Below are positions 8,182 to 16,343 of a stretch of 39,328 nt of DNA, piece by piece. The stretch covers positions 1-39,328 of the forward strand of contig CANEVP010000013.1 in assembly GCA_947442475.1 (NCBI GenBank), written 5' to 3'. Within the stretch, counting starts at the first letter, position 1. Each line of letters starts with the position of its first letter. A program made the translations under genes and the position numbers. Below the pieces are notes generated by a model. The model did no database searches and was not told the DNA's origin. It was given only the letters and a program-made list of their open reading frames with translations. The stretch comes from Rickettsiales bacterium. Its GTDB lineage: Bacteria > Pseudomonadota > Alphaproteobacteria > Rickettsiales > UBA1997.

Positions 8182-9267
8182 TTGAACCTCTATTCGCGCT
8201 ACATTTTCACAAAAACTGTTACAGGTTTTGCCGGCTTTATCTCAATTTTGATTTCACTAATCTGGTTTAGTCGCGCCATCGGATTGGTAAGATACGTAAC
8301 TGAAAATGGCGTTAAGCTAAATCAGTTTCTCTACCTGTTTGTTTTGATTTTGCCCTGGCTACTTTTATTCATTATTCCGGTCTCAATTTTTGCGGCGATT
8401 TTAATGATTTACAGTCGCCTCATCAGCAGCAATGAAATCACTATTTTAAAAAATTCCGGATTAACCAAGTTAGCAATTTGTCGACCCGTTGCAGGATTTG
8501 CCATCGTCTGCTCAGTCTTCTGCTTTTTGATTTCATTTTATCTAATGCCTTTTGCTAACCAACAATTGCGCCTTTTGCGTTTTGATTTTCGCAATAATTA
8601 CACCAGCTTGGCCTTCAATCCGCAAACTTTTGAAACTCTAAATAATTTAACGATTTACGCCAAAAATCGTGACGAAAAAAATAATCTTTTCGGCATCTTG
8701 CTGCATGACGAACGCTCCAAAAAATACTCAATCACCATAACCGCTCAAAAAGGCAATATAGTTGCCGAAGAAAGCTCTGCTTTGCTTTACATGGAGGACG
8801 GCACCGTACAAAAATTTAACAATGAAGATAATAAATCGGAAATTCTCAATTTTGACAATTACGTCTTTAACCTCACCGAAGGTAAACAAAATAACCGGAC
8901 GCCGCGCTGGAATGCCAAGGAGCGCTTCTTGCAAGATTTACTCGAACCCGAAGCCGATGCTGACTACCTAGAACTCGAAAAATTCCGCTCCGAAATTCAC
9001 CAAAGAATTGTCTTTACTCTCTTTCCGATAATTTTTTCGCTAATTGCCTTATCTTGCATTTTGCACGGCCAGTTCAGTCGCAAAGGCACTTTGCCTAACG
9101 TTTTGATGGCAATTTTTCTTGCGACAGTTTTTTTAGCCACCACCCTAACCTTCTGCGATTTAATTGCTTCGTCTCCGGGATGCATTCCTCTTTTATATCT
9201 TAACGTCGCCTTGTTCATTGCGGTGAGCTTGAAATTCTTAACCAATAATTACCGCAAAAAATCATGA
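8182..9267 (+). CDS. lptF: LPS export ABC transporter permease LptF
   Basis: A 361-residue YjgP/YjgQ permease. Several N-terminal membrane helices (about residues 10-30, 48-72, 92-115) are followed by a periplasmic beta-jellyroll-like domain (about 120-265) and C-terminal helices (about 275-355). With LptG and the ATPase LptB it extracts LPS from the inner membrane and passes it to LptC/LptA. The start is a TTG at 8182: an in-frame TAA lies at 8173-8175 and no ATG or GTG comes before the conserved opening NLYSRYIFTK. The stop overlaps the lptG start (ATGA). The F/G assignment rests on order and on the NLYSRYIFTK-type start, so the two names could be swapped. Confidence 0.9.
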   Translation: MNLYSRYIFTKTVTGFAGFISILISLIWFSRAIGLVRYVTENGVKLNQFLYLFVLILPWLLLFIIPVSIFAAILMIYSRLISSNEITILKNSGLTKLAICRPVAGFAIVCSVFCFLISFYLMPFANQQLRLLRFDFRNNYTSLAFNPQTFETLNNLTIYAKNRDEKNNLFGILLHDERSKKYSITITAQKGNIVAEESSALLYMEDGTVQKFNNEDNKSEILNFDNYVFNLTEGKQNNRTPRWNAKERFLQDLLEPEADADYLELEKFRSEIHQRIVFTLFPIIFSLIALSCILHGQFSRKGTLPNVLMAIFLATVFLATTLTFCDLIASSPGCIPLLYLNVALFIAVSLKFLTNNYRKKS

Positions 9268-10376
9268 AAAATTTCCGGCTAATAAATATTTACATTGCCA
9301 AAAGTTTTTTACTGCGCTTTACCCAAATTACCCTTGGTTTTTCGCTGCTGATTTTTTTCATTAATCTGATCGATTTACTTGAAAGAATGCGCGATTCCGA
9401 CGCGCCTTTTTACTCAGTTGCCTTCATGGCTTTGCTGCAAATTCCTAATTTTTTAAATGACATCGTGCCTTCTTTGGTGCTGATTTCGGCGATTATTTCT
9501 TTTTTTCTACTTTCGTCAAAAAGCGAAATCACAATCATTCGAATGAGTGGTTTTTCGCTGTGGCAAATCTTGCGCCCATTATCTTGTGCCGCCTTACTTT
9601 TAGGAGTTTTTTGGATAACAATTTTTGGCTCACTTTCAATTCAAATGACCAAAAAATTTCACCATCTCGAAGGCAAATATACCCGCAACGAAACTAGAGA
9701 AGTTATTGCCCCTTCCAACGGCGTTTGGCTCAAACAAACCAACATCGATAATCCTGAAGAAGAGCTGATTATTCAGTCAAAAAAAGTTTATCGCGAAAAT
9801 TTTGAATTTGACGGCGTAACTTTTTGGTTTTTCAACAAAGAAGGTCAATTCTACAAAAAAATCGATGCCGCCTCAATGATCTTGCAAGACGGATCTTGGC
9901 TGCTTGAGGACGCAACAATTAACGACGACAAGCTGATTAATAAAAATCTCAAAAGCATAAAAATTCCAACCAACCTCAAGGCCGATTTCGTCATGCAAAA
10001 AGTTGTAAATAACTTTCAAAATGTGCGTTTATTTTCAATTTTTGAACTCCCAACTTTAATCACCGACCTTCAATCCGCCGGCTTTAACTCGACAAAATTT
10101 AAAGTTTATTTGCACTCTCTGCTGAGCAAACCTCTGCTATTTTTAGCGATGATTTTTATCGCCTGCTATTTTGGTCTCAATCACGTGCGCAATCAAAACG
10201 CCACTTTGATGATTTTCCTCGGCATCGTTTCCGGCCTCATCCTCTACATCATTTCCAGCATCATTAACTCTTTGGGATCTTCGGGATTAATTCCAATTTT
10301 CGCCTCAACTTGGGTAATCGCAATTATCTGTCTGGCAATTGGCACGCTGCTGATTTACAACAAAGAAGCTCTTTAA
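9264..10376 (+). CDS. lptG: LPS export ABC transporter permease LptG
   Basis: A 370-residue second YjgP/YjgQ permease, overlapping lptF by 4 nt. It opens with NIYIAKSFLLRFTQITLGFS and shows the family pattern of N-terminal helices, a periplasmic domain around residues 130-260, and C-terminal helices. The segment SEITIIRMSGFSLWQILRP is the cytoplasmic coupling region shared by both Lpt permeases, and LptF here has the matching NEITILKNSGLTKLAICRP. It forms the heterodimeric transmembrane part of the LPS exporter. lptA, lptB and lptC are not in this window. Confidence 0.9.
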   Translation: MKNFRLINIYIAKSFLLRFTQITLGFSLLIFFINLIDLLERMRDSDAPFYSVAFMALLQIPNFLNDIVPSLVLISAIISFFLLSSKSEITIIRMSGFSLWQILRPLSCAALLLGVFWITIFGSLSIQMTKKFHHLEGKYTRNETREVIAPSNGVWLKQTNIDNPEEELIIQSKKVYRENFEFDGVTFWFFNKEGQFYKKIDAASMILQDGSWLLEDATINDDKLINKNLKSIKIPTNLKADFVMQKVVNNFQNVRLFSIFELPTLITDLQSAGFNSTKFKVYLHSLLSKPLLFLAMIFIACYFGLNHVRNQNATLMIFLGIVSGLILYIISSIINSLGSSGLIPIFASTWVIAIICLAIGTLLIYNKEAL

Positions 10377-10464
10377 AAAAATTATTGCTATTTAAGCCTT
10401 TTAAAAAAATAGTTTTTTCGACTTCAAAACGAGTCGGAATTCTCACCTTAAAAATCACAAAAAT

Positions 10465-11133
10465 ATGAAAAATAAATTCCTTACCGCAGTTGCAATTGCT
10501 GCTTTGTCTTTGTCATTTTCTTGCGGACATAAAACTGAAACTCCAAATATTAACGCCAAAAACGAATTGTCGAATTTGCCAAATTGGGTAATCGATCCTT
10601 CCGTTGAAAACGGCGTTGGCGGCGTTGGTGTCGCACCTCCTTCTAAAGGCGGATTACAATTTCAAATTCCAAAAGCCGAGCTTGACGCTAAAGCAAATAT
10701 TGCTGCCACCATTCAATCTGAAATCAGCCGCATTACCAAAAATTCTTTAAGATCAGCTGAAGTAAATGGCGCTGACGATGTTGAAGGATTTTTCGCTCAA
10801 GCAACCAAAGAAGTGGTAAAAAATCTGCCACTTTCTGGCGTAAAAAGATTGAACATGTTTAAGTCACCAGACGGCACTCTTTACATCCAAATGGTTTTGA
10901 AAAACGAAGATTACAGCAAGTTTTTGGAAGCCAGCGAAAAAACTTTCGCAGCGCGCGCAGCTAAGTCTAACTTAGGTCGCGAGAATATTAATAAAACTCA
11001 AGCCGCAACCAAAGAGTTGTTTGATGAGTTGGAAAAAGAAAGAGATGTGAAGGCTAAAAATCTCGAAGTTGCTGATACGAAAGAAGGCAAAACTTTGGAC
11101 AACAGCACCGAAGTTAACAAAGCTAAAAACTAA
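10465..11133 (+). CDS. LPP20-family outer-membrane lipoprotein
   Basis: A 222-residue lipoprotein. The signal peptide ends in the lipobox SFSC (Cys20). The segment LPNWVIDPSVENGVGGVG and the following helical stretch (AELDAKANIAATIQSEISRI) match the LPP20 domain layout, in which a short Pro-Trp segment precedes an alpha-beta core. The C-terminus is charged and probably helical. LPP20-type proteins include Helicobacter Lpp20 and Vibrio FlgP, which sit in the outer membrane; the role of this copy is unknown. It is the first gene of a four-lipoprotein run and is followed by a hairpin terminator, so part of its transcription may end there. Confidence 0.78.
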   Translation: MKNKFLTAVAIAALSLSFSCGHKTETPNINAKNELSNLPNWVIDPSVENGVGGVGVAPPSKGGLQFQIPKAELDAKANIAATIQSEISRITKNSLRSAEVNGADDVEGFFAQATKEVVKNLPLSGVKRLNMFKSPDGTLYIQMVLKNEDYSKFLEASEKTFAARAAKSNLGRENINKTQAATKELFDELEKERDVKAKNLEVADTKEGKTLDNSTEVNKAKN

Positions 11134-11146
11134 ATTTAATTCTCGT

Positions 11147-11179
11147 AAATAACTGACCCACCATGGGTCAGTTATTTTA
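11147..11179 (+). terminator. Hairpin terminator after the first LPP20-like gene
   Basis: A 14-bp perfect stem (aaataactgaccca with its inverted copy tgggtcagttattt) and a 3-nt loop (cca) are followed by a short T-rich tract. It lies 14 nt after the stop of the first lipoprotein gene. The U-run is short and the flank on the other side is A-rich, so it may act partially, setting different levels of the first and the later lipoproteins. Confidence 0.7.
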
Positions 11180-11197
11180 AACAAAGAAGCCAAGCCA

Positions 11198-11362
11198 ATG
11201 ACCAAAAAACTCCTAACTATTCTCACTCTAGTTTTACTCACCTCCTGCCAATCTTTCGCCTACCGCGAAGCAGAAAAATCCGCCAAAGCCGCCAGCGCCG
11301 CATCTCGCATCAATGCAGGACAAAGTAACTCTCAAAGCGTTTTGAAAGAGCTCGATGAATAA
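11198..11362 (+). CDS. Small 54-aa lipoprotein
   Basis: A short open frame from ATG 11198 to TAA 11360-11362. It begins MTKKLLTILTLVLLTSCQS, a clear lipoprotein signal with lipobox LTSC (Cys17), followed by an Ala/Ser-rich helical tail of about 37 residues ending LKELDE. It lies between two LPP20-like genes and its last 8 nt overlap the start of the next one (ATG 11355), so translation is probably coupled. No family is recognised. A signal peptide, tight packing and overlap together support it as a real gene in spite of its size. Confidence 0.75.
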   Translation: MTKKLLTILTLVLLTSCQSFAYREAEKSAKAASAASRINAGQSNSQSVLKELDE

Positions 11363-12338
11363 ATTAATTTCTGCTTTCAGCATTTTTGCATTTTTTCTTG
11401 CCGCTTCTTGCGCTTCTAACTCAAATAAAAACGACAGCACTCCTTCTTGGTACGTCACACCAACTCAAAATAATTCAGAAAATCTCTACGGTGTTTCAAC
11501 CGGACAAACTCTCGAAGAAGCCACCAAATACGCTTTGGCGGACGCCGCCTCGCGCTTAATGGTTAGCCTTTCGGCCGAAACAACTTTAACTCGCGAAGAA
11601 AATAATTCGAGCTCACGCGAAGAGATGCGCCAGAAGGTGCGCCAAAATATTGAAAAAATCAGCTTCACCGGTTTTAAAGTTACGCACAGCCAAAAATCCG
11701 GCGCGCAAATTTTTATCGAAGTTGAAATTAAGCGTGATCCTTTCTTGCGCGAACAAAGAGAGCGCATCGAATTTTTAGAGAAAAAAATTAGCGATTTAGA
11801 CAAAAACTCTGTCGGCAAAAACACCATTCAAAGACGCAACTCTTTGTTAAAAATTTTAGATTTTGGTAAAGAACTTGAGTTAAAAAGCCGCATCCTTTCT
11901 GGCGCCGGAGCCAATGTTGATTTAAAAGAAAAACTAGCGCGGCTTGCAGATTTTTCGAATCAGTTAGAAAAACTTTCCGACAAAATCGAATTTTATTTCG
12001 AAATAAATTCACCAAAAGAAATCGCCAAAATTATTCGTAACTCTCTCAACAAAGAAAAATTAAAAATCTCACCAAGCCGCAATGAATCTAACGACAACCA
12101 AGTTGTGATTCGGGTTAAATCAAGTAGCAGATCAAATAAAATTTACGAAGCTTTTTTGACTAAATTAGAAATTGATTTTGAAAATCTCGCTGACGGCAAA
12201 GTGGTTGCAAGCAACTCAGTTGAAGTTACGGGAAGCTCCAGCATTAGTGAAAAAGAAGCTGAAGCTGCAGCGCTTAGCACCCTTGCTGAAAAAATTGCCG
12301 GCGATGGAATTTTAAAAATTATTGGAATTACCGACTAA
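11355..12338 (+). CDS. LPP20-domain lipoprotein, long form
   Basis: A 327-residue lipoprotein with signal peptide and lipobox AASC (Cys19). Residues about 30-140 match the LPP20-type module: TPSWYVTP, then a conserved helix (TLEEATKYALADAASRLM) and a beta segment ending QIFIEVEIKRDPF. A coiled-coil-like helix follows (about 130-215; EQRERIEFLEKKISDLDK). The last 100 residues resemble a second alpha-beta unit (VVIRVKSSSRS, then EKEAEAAALSTLAEKIA). It is probably anchored in the outer membrane facing the periplasm. The start overlaps the small lipoprotein gene. Confidence 0.75.
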   Translation: MNKLISAFSIFAFFLAASCASNSNKNDSTPSWYVTPTQNNSENLYGVSTGQTLEEATKYALADAASRLMVSLSAETTLTREENNSSSREEMRQKVRQNIEKISFTGFKVTHSQKSGAQIFIEVEIKRDPFLREQRERIEFLEKKISDLDKNSVGKNTIQRRNSLLKILDFGKELELKSRILSGAGANVDLKEKLARLADFSNQLEKLSDKIEFYFEINSPKEIAKIIRNSLNKEKLKISPSRNESNDNQVVIRVKSSSRSNKIYEAFLTKLEIDFENLADGKVVASNSVEVTGSSSISEKEAEAAALSTLAEKIAGDGILKIIGITD

Positions 12339-12400
12339 ACCAGCTTCGGGCCCTTCGACGACGCTCGCACTTAATTATAAAAAACAATCCTCCCTCAAAA

Positions 12401-13453
12401 ATGAAACTAAAACATCTAGCCCTCATTCTTCTCACCGCTTCTTGCTCAACCACCATCTCAAATTTTGACAAATATCAAAAACAGTTTTTAGCCAAAACTG
12501 AATTCATGCCCACCAAAGAAAATCTTGAAAACAAGCCCCCAAAAATCGTGGTTTTCGCTTTAGAAGAAAATGATAATGACGTGGCCAAACAAGTGCAGCT
12601 TGGCAATTCAATCGCCAATAATGTTGAAAATGCTTTAGCACAAAATCGTCTTGGCGAATTGGTTGACCGCAAAGCCAACGTCAAATTAGAAAAGGAAATC
12701 GCTTTGACTGAGATGAATAAAACAGGATCTTACAAAGGCCCGAAAGTTGCTGATTACGCCATTTCTGGCTCAATTTCTAACGCCGGATTTAGCAGCAAAT
12801 ATTCTAGCGGCAGCACTTTTGTGAATCCAAAAAACGGCCAGATTATTTCAATTCCTCCCAAATATACTTACTCTTCGGACGTTGCCGGAAATTTAAAAAT
12901 TTACGAACTGCCATCGCTCACCGTGGTGCAAACCATCGAGATTGTCGGAAAAAAATCGCGCTCAGAAAATGTTCAACAAAATGGTGGCTTAAATCTTGGC
13001 GGATTACAAATCGGCGGCGAACAAGTAAAAGGCTCAAGCCGCGACGATGGCTTGGTGCGACGCGCTGGAGAAGATGCAATTAGCAATGCTTTGGTTGATC
13101 TAAAAAATGCTCTCGCCAAAAAAGGCTACATTTTGGAGAAACGCACTTTGGATAAAAAAACTATTTTCAAAATTTCACTGGGCTCGGAAGACGGCATTAA
13201 GCAAAACGACAAATTCGAAGTAAGCGGCCAATATGAAATTGAGAATGCCATTACTGCTGAAAGTGAGATTGAGCGTCGCGTGATTGGTAGCGGTTCAGTA
13301 TCAGATAAAATTGATCCGAAATCAGCTTGGGTTGTAATTGATGATGCCAAGCAAGCTGAGGTTATTAGGCTTGGTGATGTGGTGAAAATGAAATATAAAA
13401 GAGGCTCGTTTGACGGAGTTTTGCGCGCTACTAAGTCGATGATTGAGAGTTAA
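12401..13453 (+). CDS. CsgG/FlgT-like lipoprotein
   Basis: A 350-residue lipoprotein, lipobox TASC (Cys15). Residues about 45-190 have the look of a CsgG- or LpoB-type alpha-beta fold: KIVVFALEENDNDVAKQVQLG, then GPKVADYAISGSISNAGF, then NLKIYELPSLTVVQTIEI. The C-terminal part (about 255-340) resembles the FlgT C-terminal barrel (IFKISLGSEDGIKQNDKFEV, then SAWVVID and RLGDVVKMKYKRG). The combination with LPP20-type neighbours resembles Vibrio FlgO/FlgP/FlgT and Helicobacter Lpp20 clusters. Similarity was judged by eye and remains tentative. It ends 7 nt before a palindromic repeat. Confidence 0.6.
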   Translation: MKLKHLALILLTASCSTTISNFDKYQKQFLAKTEFMPTKENLENKPPKIVVFALEENDNDVAKQVQLGNSIANNVENALAQNRLGELVDRKANVKLEKEIALTEMNKTGSYKGPKVADYAISGSISNAGFSSKYSSGSTFVNPKNGQIISIPPKYTYSSDVAGNLKIYELPSLTVVQTIEIVGKKSRSENVQQNGGLNLGGLQIGGEQVKGSSRDDGLVRRAGEDAISNALVDLKNALAKKGYILEKRTLDKKTIFKISLGSEDGIKQNDKFEVSGQYEIENAITAESEIERRVIGSGSVSDKIDPKSAWVVIDDAKQAEVIRLGDVVKMKYKRGSFDGVLRATKSMIES

Positions 13454-13460
13454 AACTCGA

Positions 13461-13533
13461 TGTCATCCTGAGCTTGTCGAAGGATGATTCAAGCCCGCGC
13501 CTAGAATCATCCTTCGACAAGCTCAGGATGACA
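13461..13533. repeat. Palindromic repeat, gagc-tgtcgaag family, copy A
   Basis: Two perfect 30-nt inverted arms (13461-13490 and 13504-13533) around a 13-nt loop. The core is tcctgagcttgtcgaagga. It lies between the CsgG/FlgT-like lipoprotein gene and the HAD hydrolase gene, both on the plus strand. Three further copies are at 20224-20317, 24406-24497 and 27230-27310. RNA from either strand would form a very stable stem. Confidence 0.9.
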
Positions 13534-13575
13534 TAGAAAACTGTAGTGACATTGAAAACTAACAAATTACAAAAA

Positions 13576-14445
13576 ATGAAATTCATCCAATCCGTCCAAG
13601 AACTATCAAACAAATACGACTACTTCCTCTTCGACGTTTGGGGTGTCGTCCACGACGGCAGCACCGCTTATCCCGGTGCCATTGAAGCAATCAGCTACCT
13701 GCGCAGCCAAGGCAAAAAAATCTGCTTTCTTTCCAACGCACCGCGCCGCGCCAGCAAAGTTGCAACAATGCTTGAGCGTTTTGGCGTCACCCCAAATCTT
13801 TACGATTTTGTAATGTCTTCGGGTGAAGCAACTTTTCTCGATTTGAAAAAAAACCAAGAGGCTGGATTTAAAGATTTCGGCCAAAATTATTTTTACATCG
13901 GCCCTAAAAAAGACATCGATTTGCTTGATAGTTTAGATTACAAAAGGGTGGACGACGCCGCGCAGGCAGAATTCGCAATAACTACTGGCTTTGACGGAGA
14001 TGATTCAGTTTTAGCCGAAAAAATGCCGCAGGCTTTGGCAGCAAAAGAAAATAATCTCACTCTAATTTGCGTTAATCCCGACATGAACGTGGTCAAACAA
14101 GACGGTCGTGAAATGATTTGCGCAGGAGCGCTTGCCAAAGAATACCAAGCTTTGGGCGGCAAAGTGATTTACTACGGAAAACCTTTTGCGTCGGTTTATA
14201 AAATCGTTTGCGAAATTTTTAACGATCCTAAAAATGAACAAATGCTAATGATTGGTGACGGAATGGAAACCGACATTAAAGGCGCTAACGATTTCAGAAT
14301 TGACAGCCTTTTAGTGACCGGCGGCATTCTCTCCAACATCCTTGGCATCAACTACCGCCAGACCGCAGACCAAACTAAGCTTGAAGCTTTTTGTAAGCAG
14401 CACCAACTTTTTCCTAATTTCGTAATTTCCAGTTTAAAAATATGA
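13576..14445 (+). CDS. HAD-superfamily hydrolase, NagD/CECR5-like (TIGR01459 type)
   Basis: A 289-residue class IIA HAD hydrolase. Motif I is FLFDVWGVVHDG with nucleophile Asp20; the residue two positions on is Trp, not the usual Asp, as is common in this alphaproteobacterial subgroup. Motif II is CFLSNAPRR and the C-terminal Mg-binding block is MIGDGMETDIKGAND. Substrate unknown; relatives are phosphatases of small metabolites. I start at ATG 13576, just before the conserved helix; an upstream in-frame GTG at 13546 lies next to the palindromic repeat and has no support. The stop overlaps the next start (ATGA). Confidence 0.85.
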   Translation: MKFIQSVQELSNKYDYFLFDVWGVVHDGSTAYPGAIEAISYLRSQGKKICFLSNAPRRASKVATMLERFGVTPNLYDFVMSSGEATFLDLKKNQEAGFKDFGQNYFYIGPKKDIDLLDSLDYKRVDDAAQAEFAITTGFDGDDSVLAEKMPQALAAKENNLTLICVNPDMNVVKQDGREMICAGALAKEYQALGGKVIYYGKPFASVYKIVCEIFNDPKNEQMLMIGDGMETDIKGANDFRIDSLLVTGGILSNILGINYRQTADQTKLEAFCKQHQLFPNFVISSLKI

Positions 14446-15524
14446 AACGCCTTCAATCTAGAAAGAAAAATTCTACTAAAGTTTTTGCCGTTGCAGCCTT
14501 AGTTGCCGCATTACTTTTTGTCCTCTCATCTTATTTTATCGGCGCAGAAAAAGGCGCGGTTGTTGCTAAAGTTAACAATGAAAAAATCTTCAAATCTGAA
14601 ATTGATGCCAAATTGCGCAGCGTTTTTGAAGGCCAAAATTTTGGCAATAAAGATGAAGAAGTTAAAATTCCAGATATCGCTTCCCTTCCAAAAGAAGTAA
14701 TCGAAATCTTAGCTAAAGAAATTTACCTAGACCGCGAACTCACCAAGCAAGCCGCTAAATCAAAAGCTGCCAAAGAAAAAGTTCTGCAAGAAAAAATTGC
14801 CGAATCAAAAAACAGAATGTTGCGCCAAGCTTACATCAGCTCTTTGATGAAAGAAAAAGTTAGCGAAGAAAAAGTGAAAGAAAAATACACTGAACTTAGC
14901 AACGGACTTGTTGGCAAAAAAGAATATTCAGTTGCTCACATCGTTACCAAATCAAAAGAAGAAGCTGAAAAAATTGAGAAAGAACTAAGCTCTAAAAAAG
15001 CTCCAAAATTTGGCGAAGTTGCAAAGAAATATTCCATCGATCAAGAAAGTGCAAACCGTGGCGGAGAGCTTGGCTACGTGCTTGAAGACAACATGATCAA
15101 AGAAATTTCTGACGTGATTGTAAAATTGAAAAAAGGACAAATTTCAGCTCCAGTTCAAAGCAAATTCGGCTGGCACTTAATCAAAGTTTTAGAAGTTCGC
15201 GACGCTCAAGCTTTGCCTTTCGAGTCAGTAAAAGAAAATATCCGTGAGCAATTGTCACAAGACGCGCTTAACGAAATTAATTCTAAAATCACTAAAGATG
15301 CTAAAGTTAAAATCGTAATCAAGTTGCAAGAACCTAAAGCCCCTGAAGAAGCTCCGGCAGCTGAAGCGCAACCTGCAGCAAATTCAGTAGCAGCTCCAGA
15401 AGCTGTTGAAGAAGAAAAAGTTGAGGAAAAGGCTGAAGAAAAAACCGAAGAAAAATCTGAAAAATCTGAAAAAAATGAAGCAAAAAAACACAAAGATTCA
15501 AAATCAAAAAAACCTCAAAAATAG
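14442..15524 (+). CDS. Membrane-anchored parvulin-type peptidyl-prolyl isomerase
   Basis: A 360-residue protein. One transmembrane or uncleaved signal helix spans about residues 12-33. A SurA/PrsA-like helical chaperone region follows (about 38-155), then a parvulin rotamase domain (about 160-252) with the landmarks SVAHIVTKSKEEAE, NRGGELGYV and SKFGWHLIKVLEV. The last 60 residues are a low-complexity Ala/Pro then Glu/Lys tail, unusual for the family. It probably folds outer-membrane or periplasmic proteins and fits its neighbours in envelope biogenesis. It overlaps the HAD gene by 4 nt and the TrmH-like gene by about 50 nt. Confidence 0.87.
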   Translation: MKRLQSRKKNSTKVFAVAALVAALLFVLSSYFIGAEKGAVVAKVNNEKIFKSEIDAKLRSVFEGQNFGNKDEEVKIPDIASLPKEVIEILAKEIYLDRELTKQAAKSKAAKEKVLQEKIAESKNRMLRQAYISSLMKEKVSEEKVKEKYTELSNGLVGKKEYSVAHIVTKSKEEAEKIEKELSSKKAPKFGEVAKKYSIDQESANRGGELGYVLEDNMIKEISDVIVKLKKGQISAPVQSKFGWHLIKVLEVRDAQALPFESVKENIREQLSQDALNEINSKITKDAKVKIVIKLQEPKAPEEAPAAEAQPAANSVAAPEAVEEEKVEEKAEEKTEEKSEKSEKNEAKKHKDSKSKKPQK

Positions 15525-16326
15525 ACCCACAAATAAAACGCGCGGCAGTTTTACACCACAACTGCCCCGCCTTCCAGACTCAGAGCTGTGGCTCTGTGGT
15601 AAGCATCCCATTCTGACAATTCTCCAAAAAAAACGTCGCAAAATTTTTGAAATTCTCGCCACTCAAAATTCAATTTCTGAGTTGGAAAAGTTTTTACAAA
15701 AACATTCTCTTTCGCACCTCGCCCCTTTAATCAAAATAGTCGACAACGAAAAAATCGAAGCGCTTTTTGGCAAGAACCAAGTGCATCAGGGCTTTGCTGT
15801 GCGCTGCTCGCGCCTGCCGACCAAAACTCAAGGCGACCTTTTAGCGGAGCTGCAAAAAATTGCTGAAAGCGAAAAACAGCTGCCAACTTTAATTCTGCTC
15901 GACCAAATTTCTGACCCGCACAATATTGGCGCAATCATTCGCAGCGCTGTTAGTTTTGGCGTGACACGGATTATTTTTTGCGAGCACAATTCACCAAAAG
16001 AAAATGCCACGATTGTGAAATCTTCCGCCGGAACCATTGAGTTGGCTGATTTGTTTGTGGTGACAAATTTTAGCAATCTGTTTGAGAAGCTGAAAAAAAT
16101 CGGTTACTGGTGCGTTGGCTTGGCCGGAGAAGGCACGGTGGCGGTGACTAAAATCAAAGAATACAAAAACATCGCGCTAGTTGTCGGATCAGAAGGAGAC
16201 GGGATTCGCGACTTGGTGAAAAAAAATTGCGATTTGTTGACTCGAATTGAAATTGACCCAGAAGTTGAAAGTTTAAACGCGTCAGTGGCTGCAGCAATTG
16301 CGTTGTACGAGTTGGCGCGAACTTAA
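15475..16326 (+). CDS. rlmB: TrmH/RlmB-family RNA 2'-O-methyltransferase
   Basis: About 283 residues. An N-terminal SpoU substrate-binding domain (LWLCGKHPILTIL, then QVHQGFAVRC) precedes a SPOUT knot domain with all three motifs: LLDQISDPHNIGAIIRSA (motif 1, Asn and Arg), ALVVGSEGDGIRDL (motif 2) and SLNASVAAAIALYEL (motif 3). Family members methylate a ribose, RlmB acting on G2251 of 23S rRNA; the exact target here is inferred. The start is uncertain: the ATG at 15475 lies inside the end of the parvulin gene in another frame and adds a basic N-terminal tail of about 40 residues. An earlier alternative start at 15406 would only lengthen this tail. Confidence 0.85.
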   Translation: MKQKNTKIQNQKNLKNRPTNKTRGSFTPQLPRLPDSELWLCGKHPILTILQKKRRKIFEILATQNSISELEKFLQKHSLSHLAPLIKIVDNEKIEALFGKNQVHQGFAVRCSRLPTKTQGDLLAELQKIAESEKQLPTLILLDQISDPHNIGAIIRSAVSFGVTRIIFCEHNSPKENATIVKSSAGTIELADLFVVTNFSNLFEKLKKIGYWCVGLAGEGTVAVTKIKEYKNIALVVGSEGDGIRDLVKKNCDLLTRIEIDPEVESLNASVAAAIALYELART

Positions 16327-16343
16327 ATAAAACCAAACCAAAA

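Noticed and set aside
12345-12372. Possible repeat remnant (gggcccttcgacgacgctcg)
   Set aside because: Similarity to the gagcttgtcgaag family is limited to about 8 nt and no inverted partner is present.
13546-13575. GTG start of the HAD hydrolase upstream of the conserved N-terminus
   Set aside because: It lies next to a palindromic repeat, without ribosome binding site or conserved residues.
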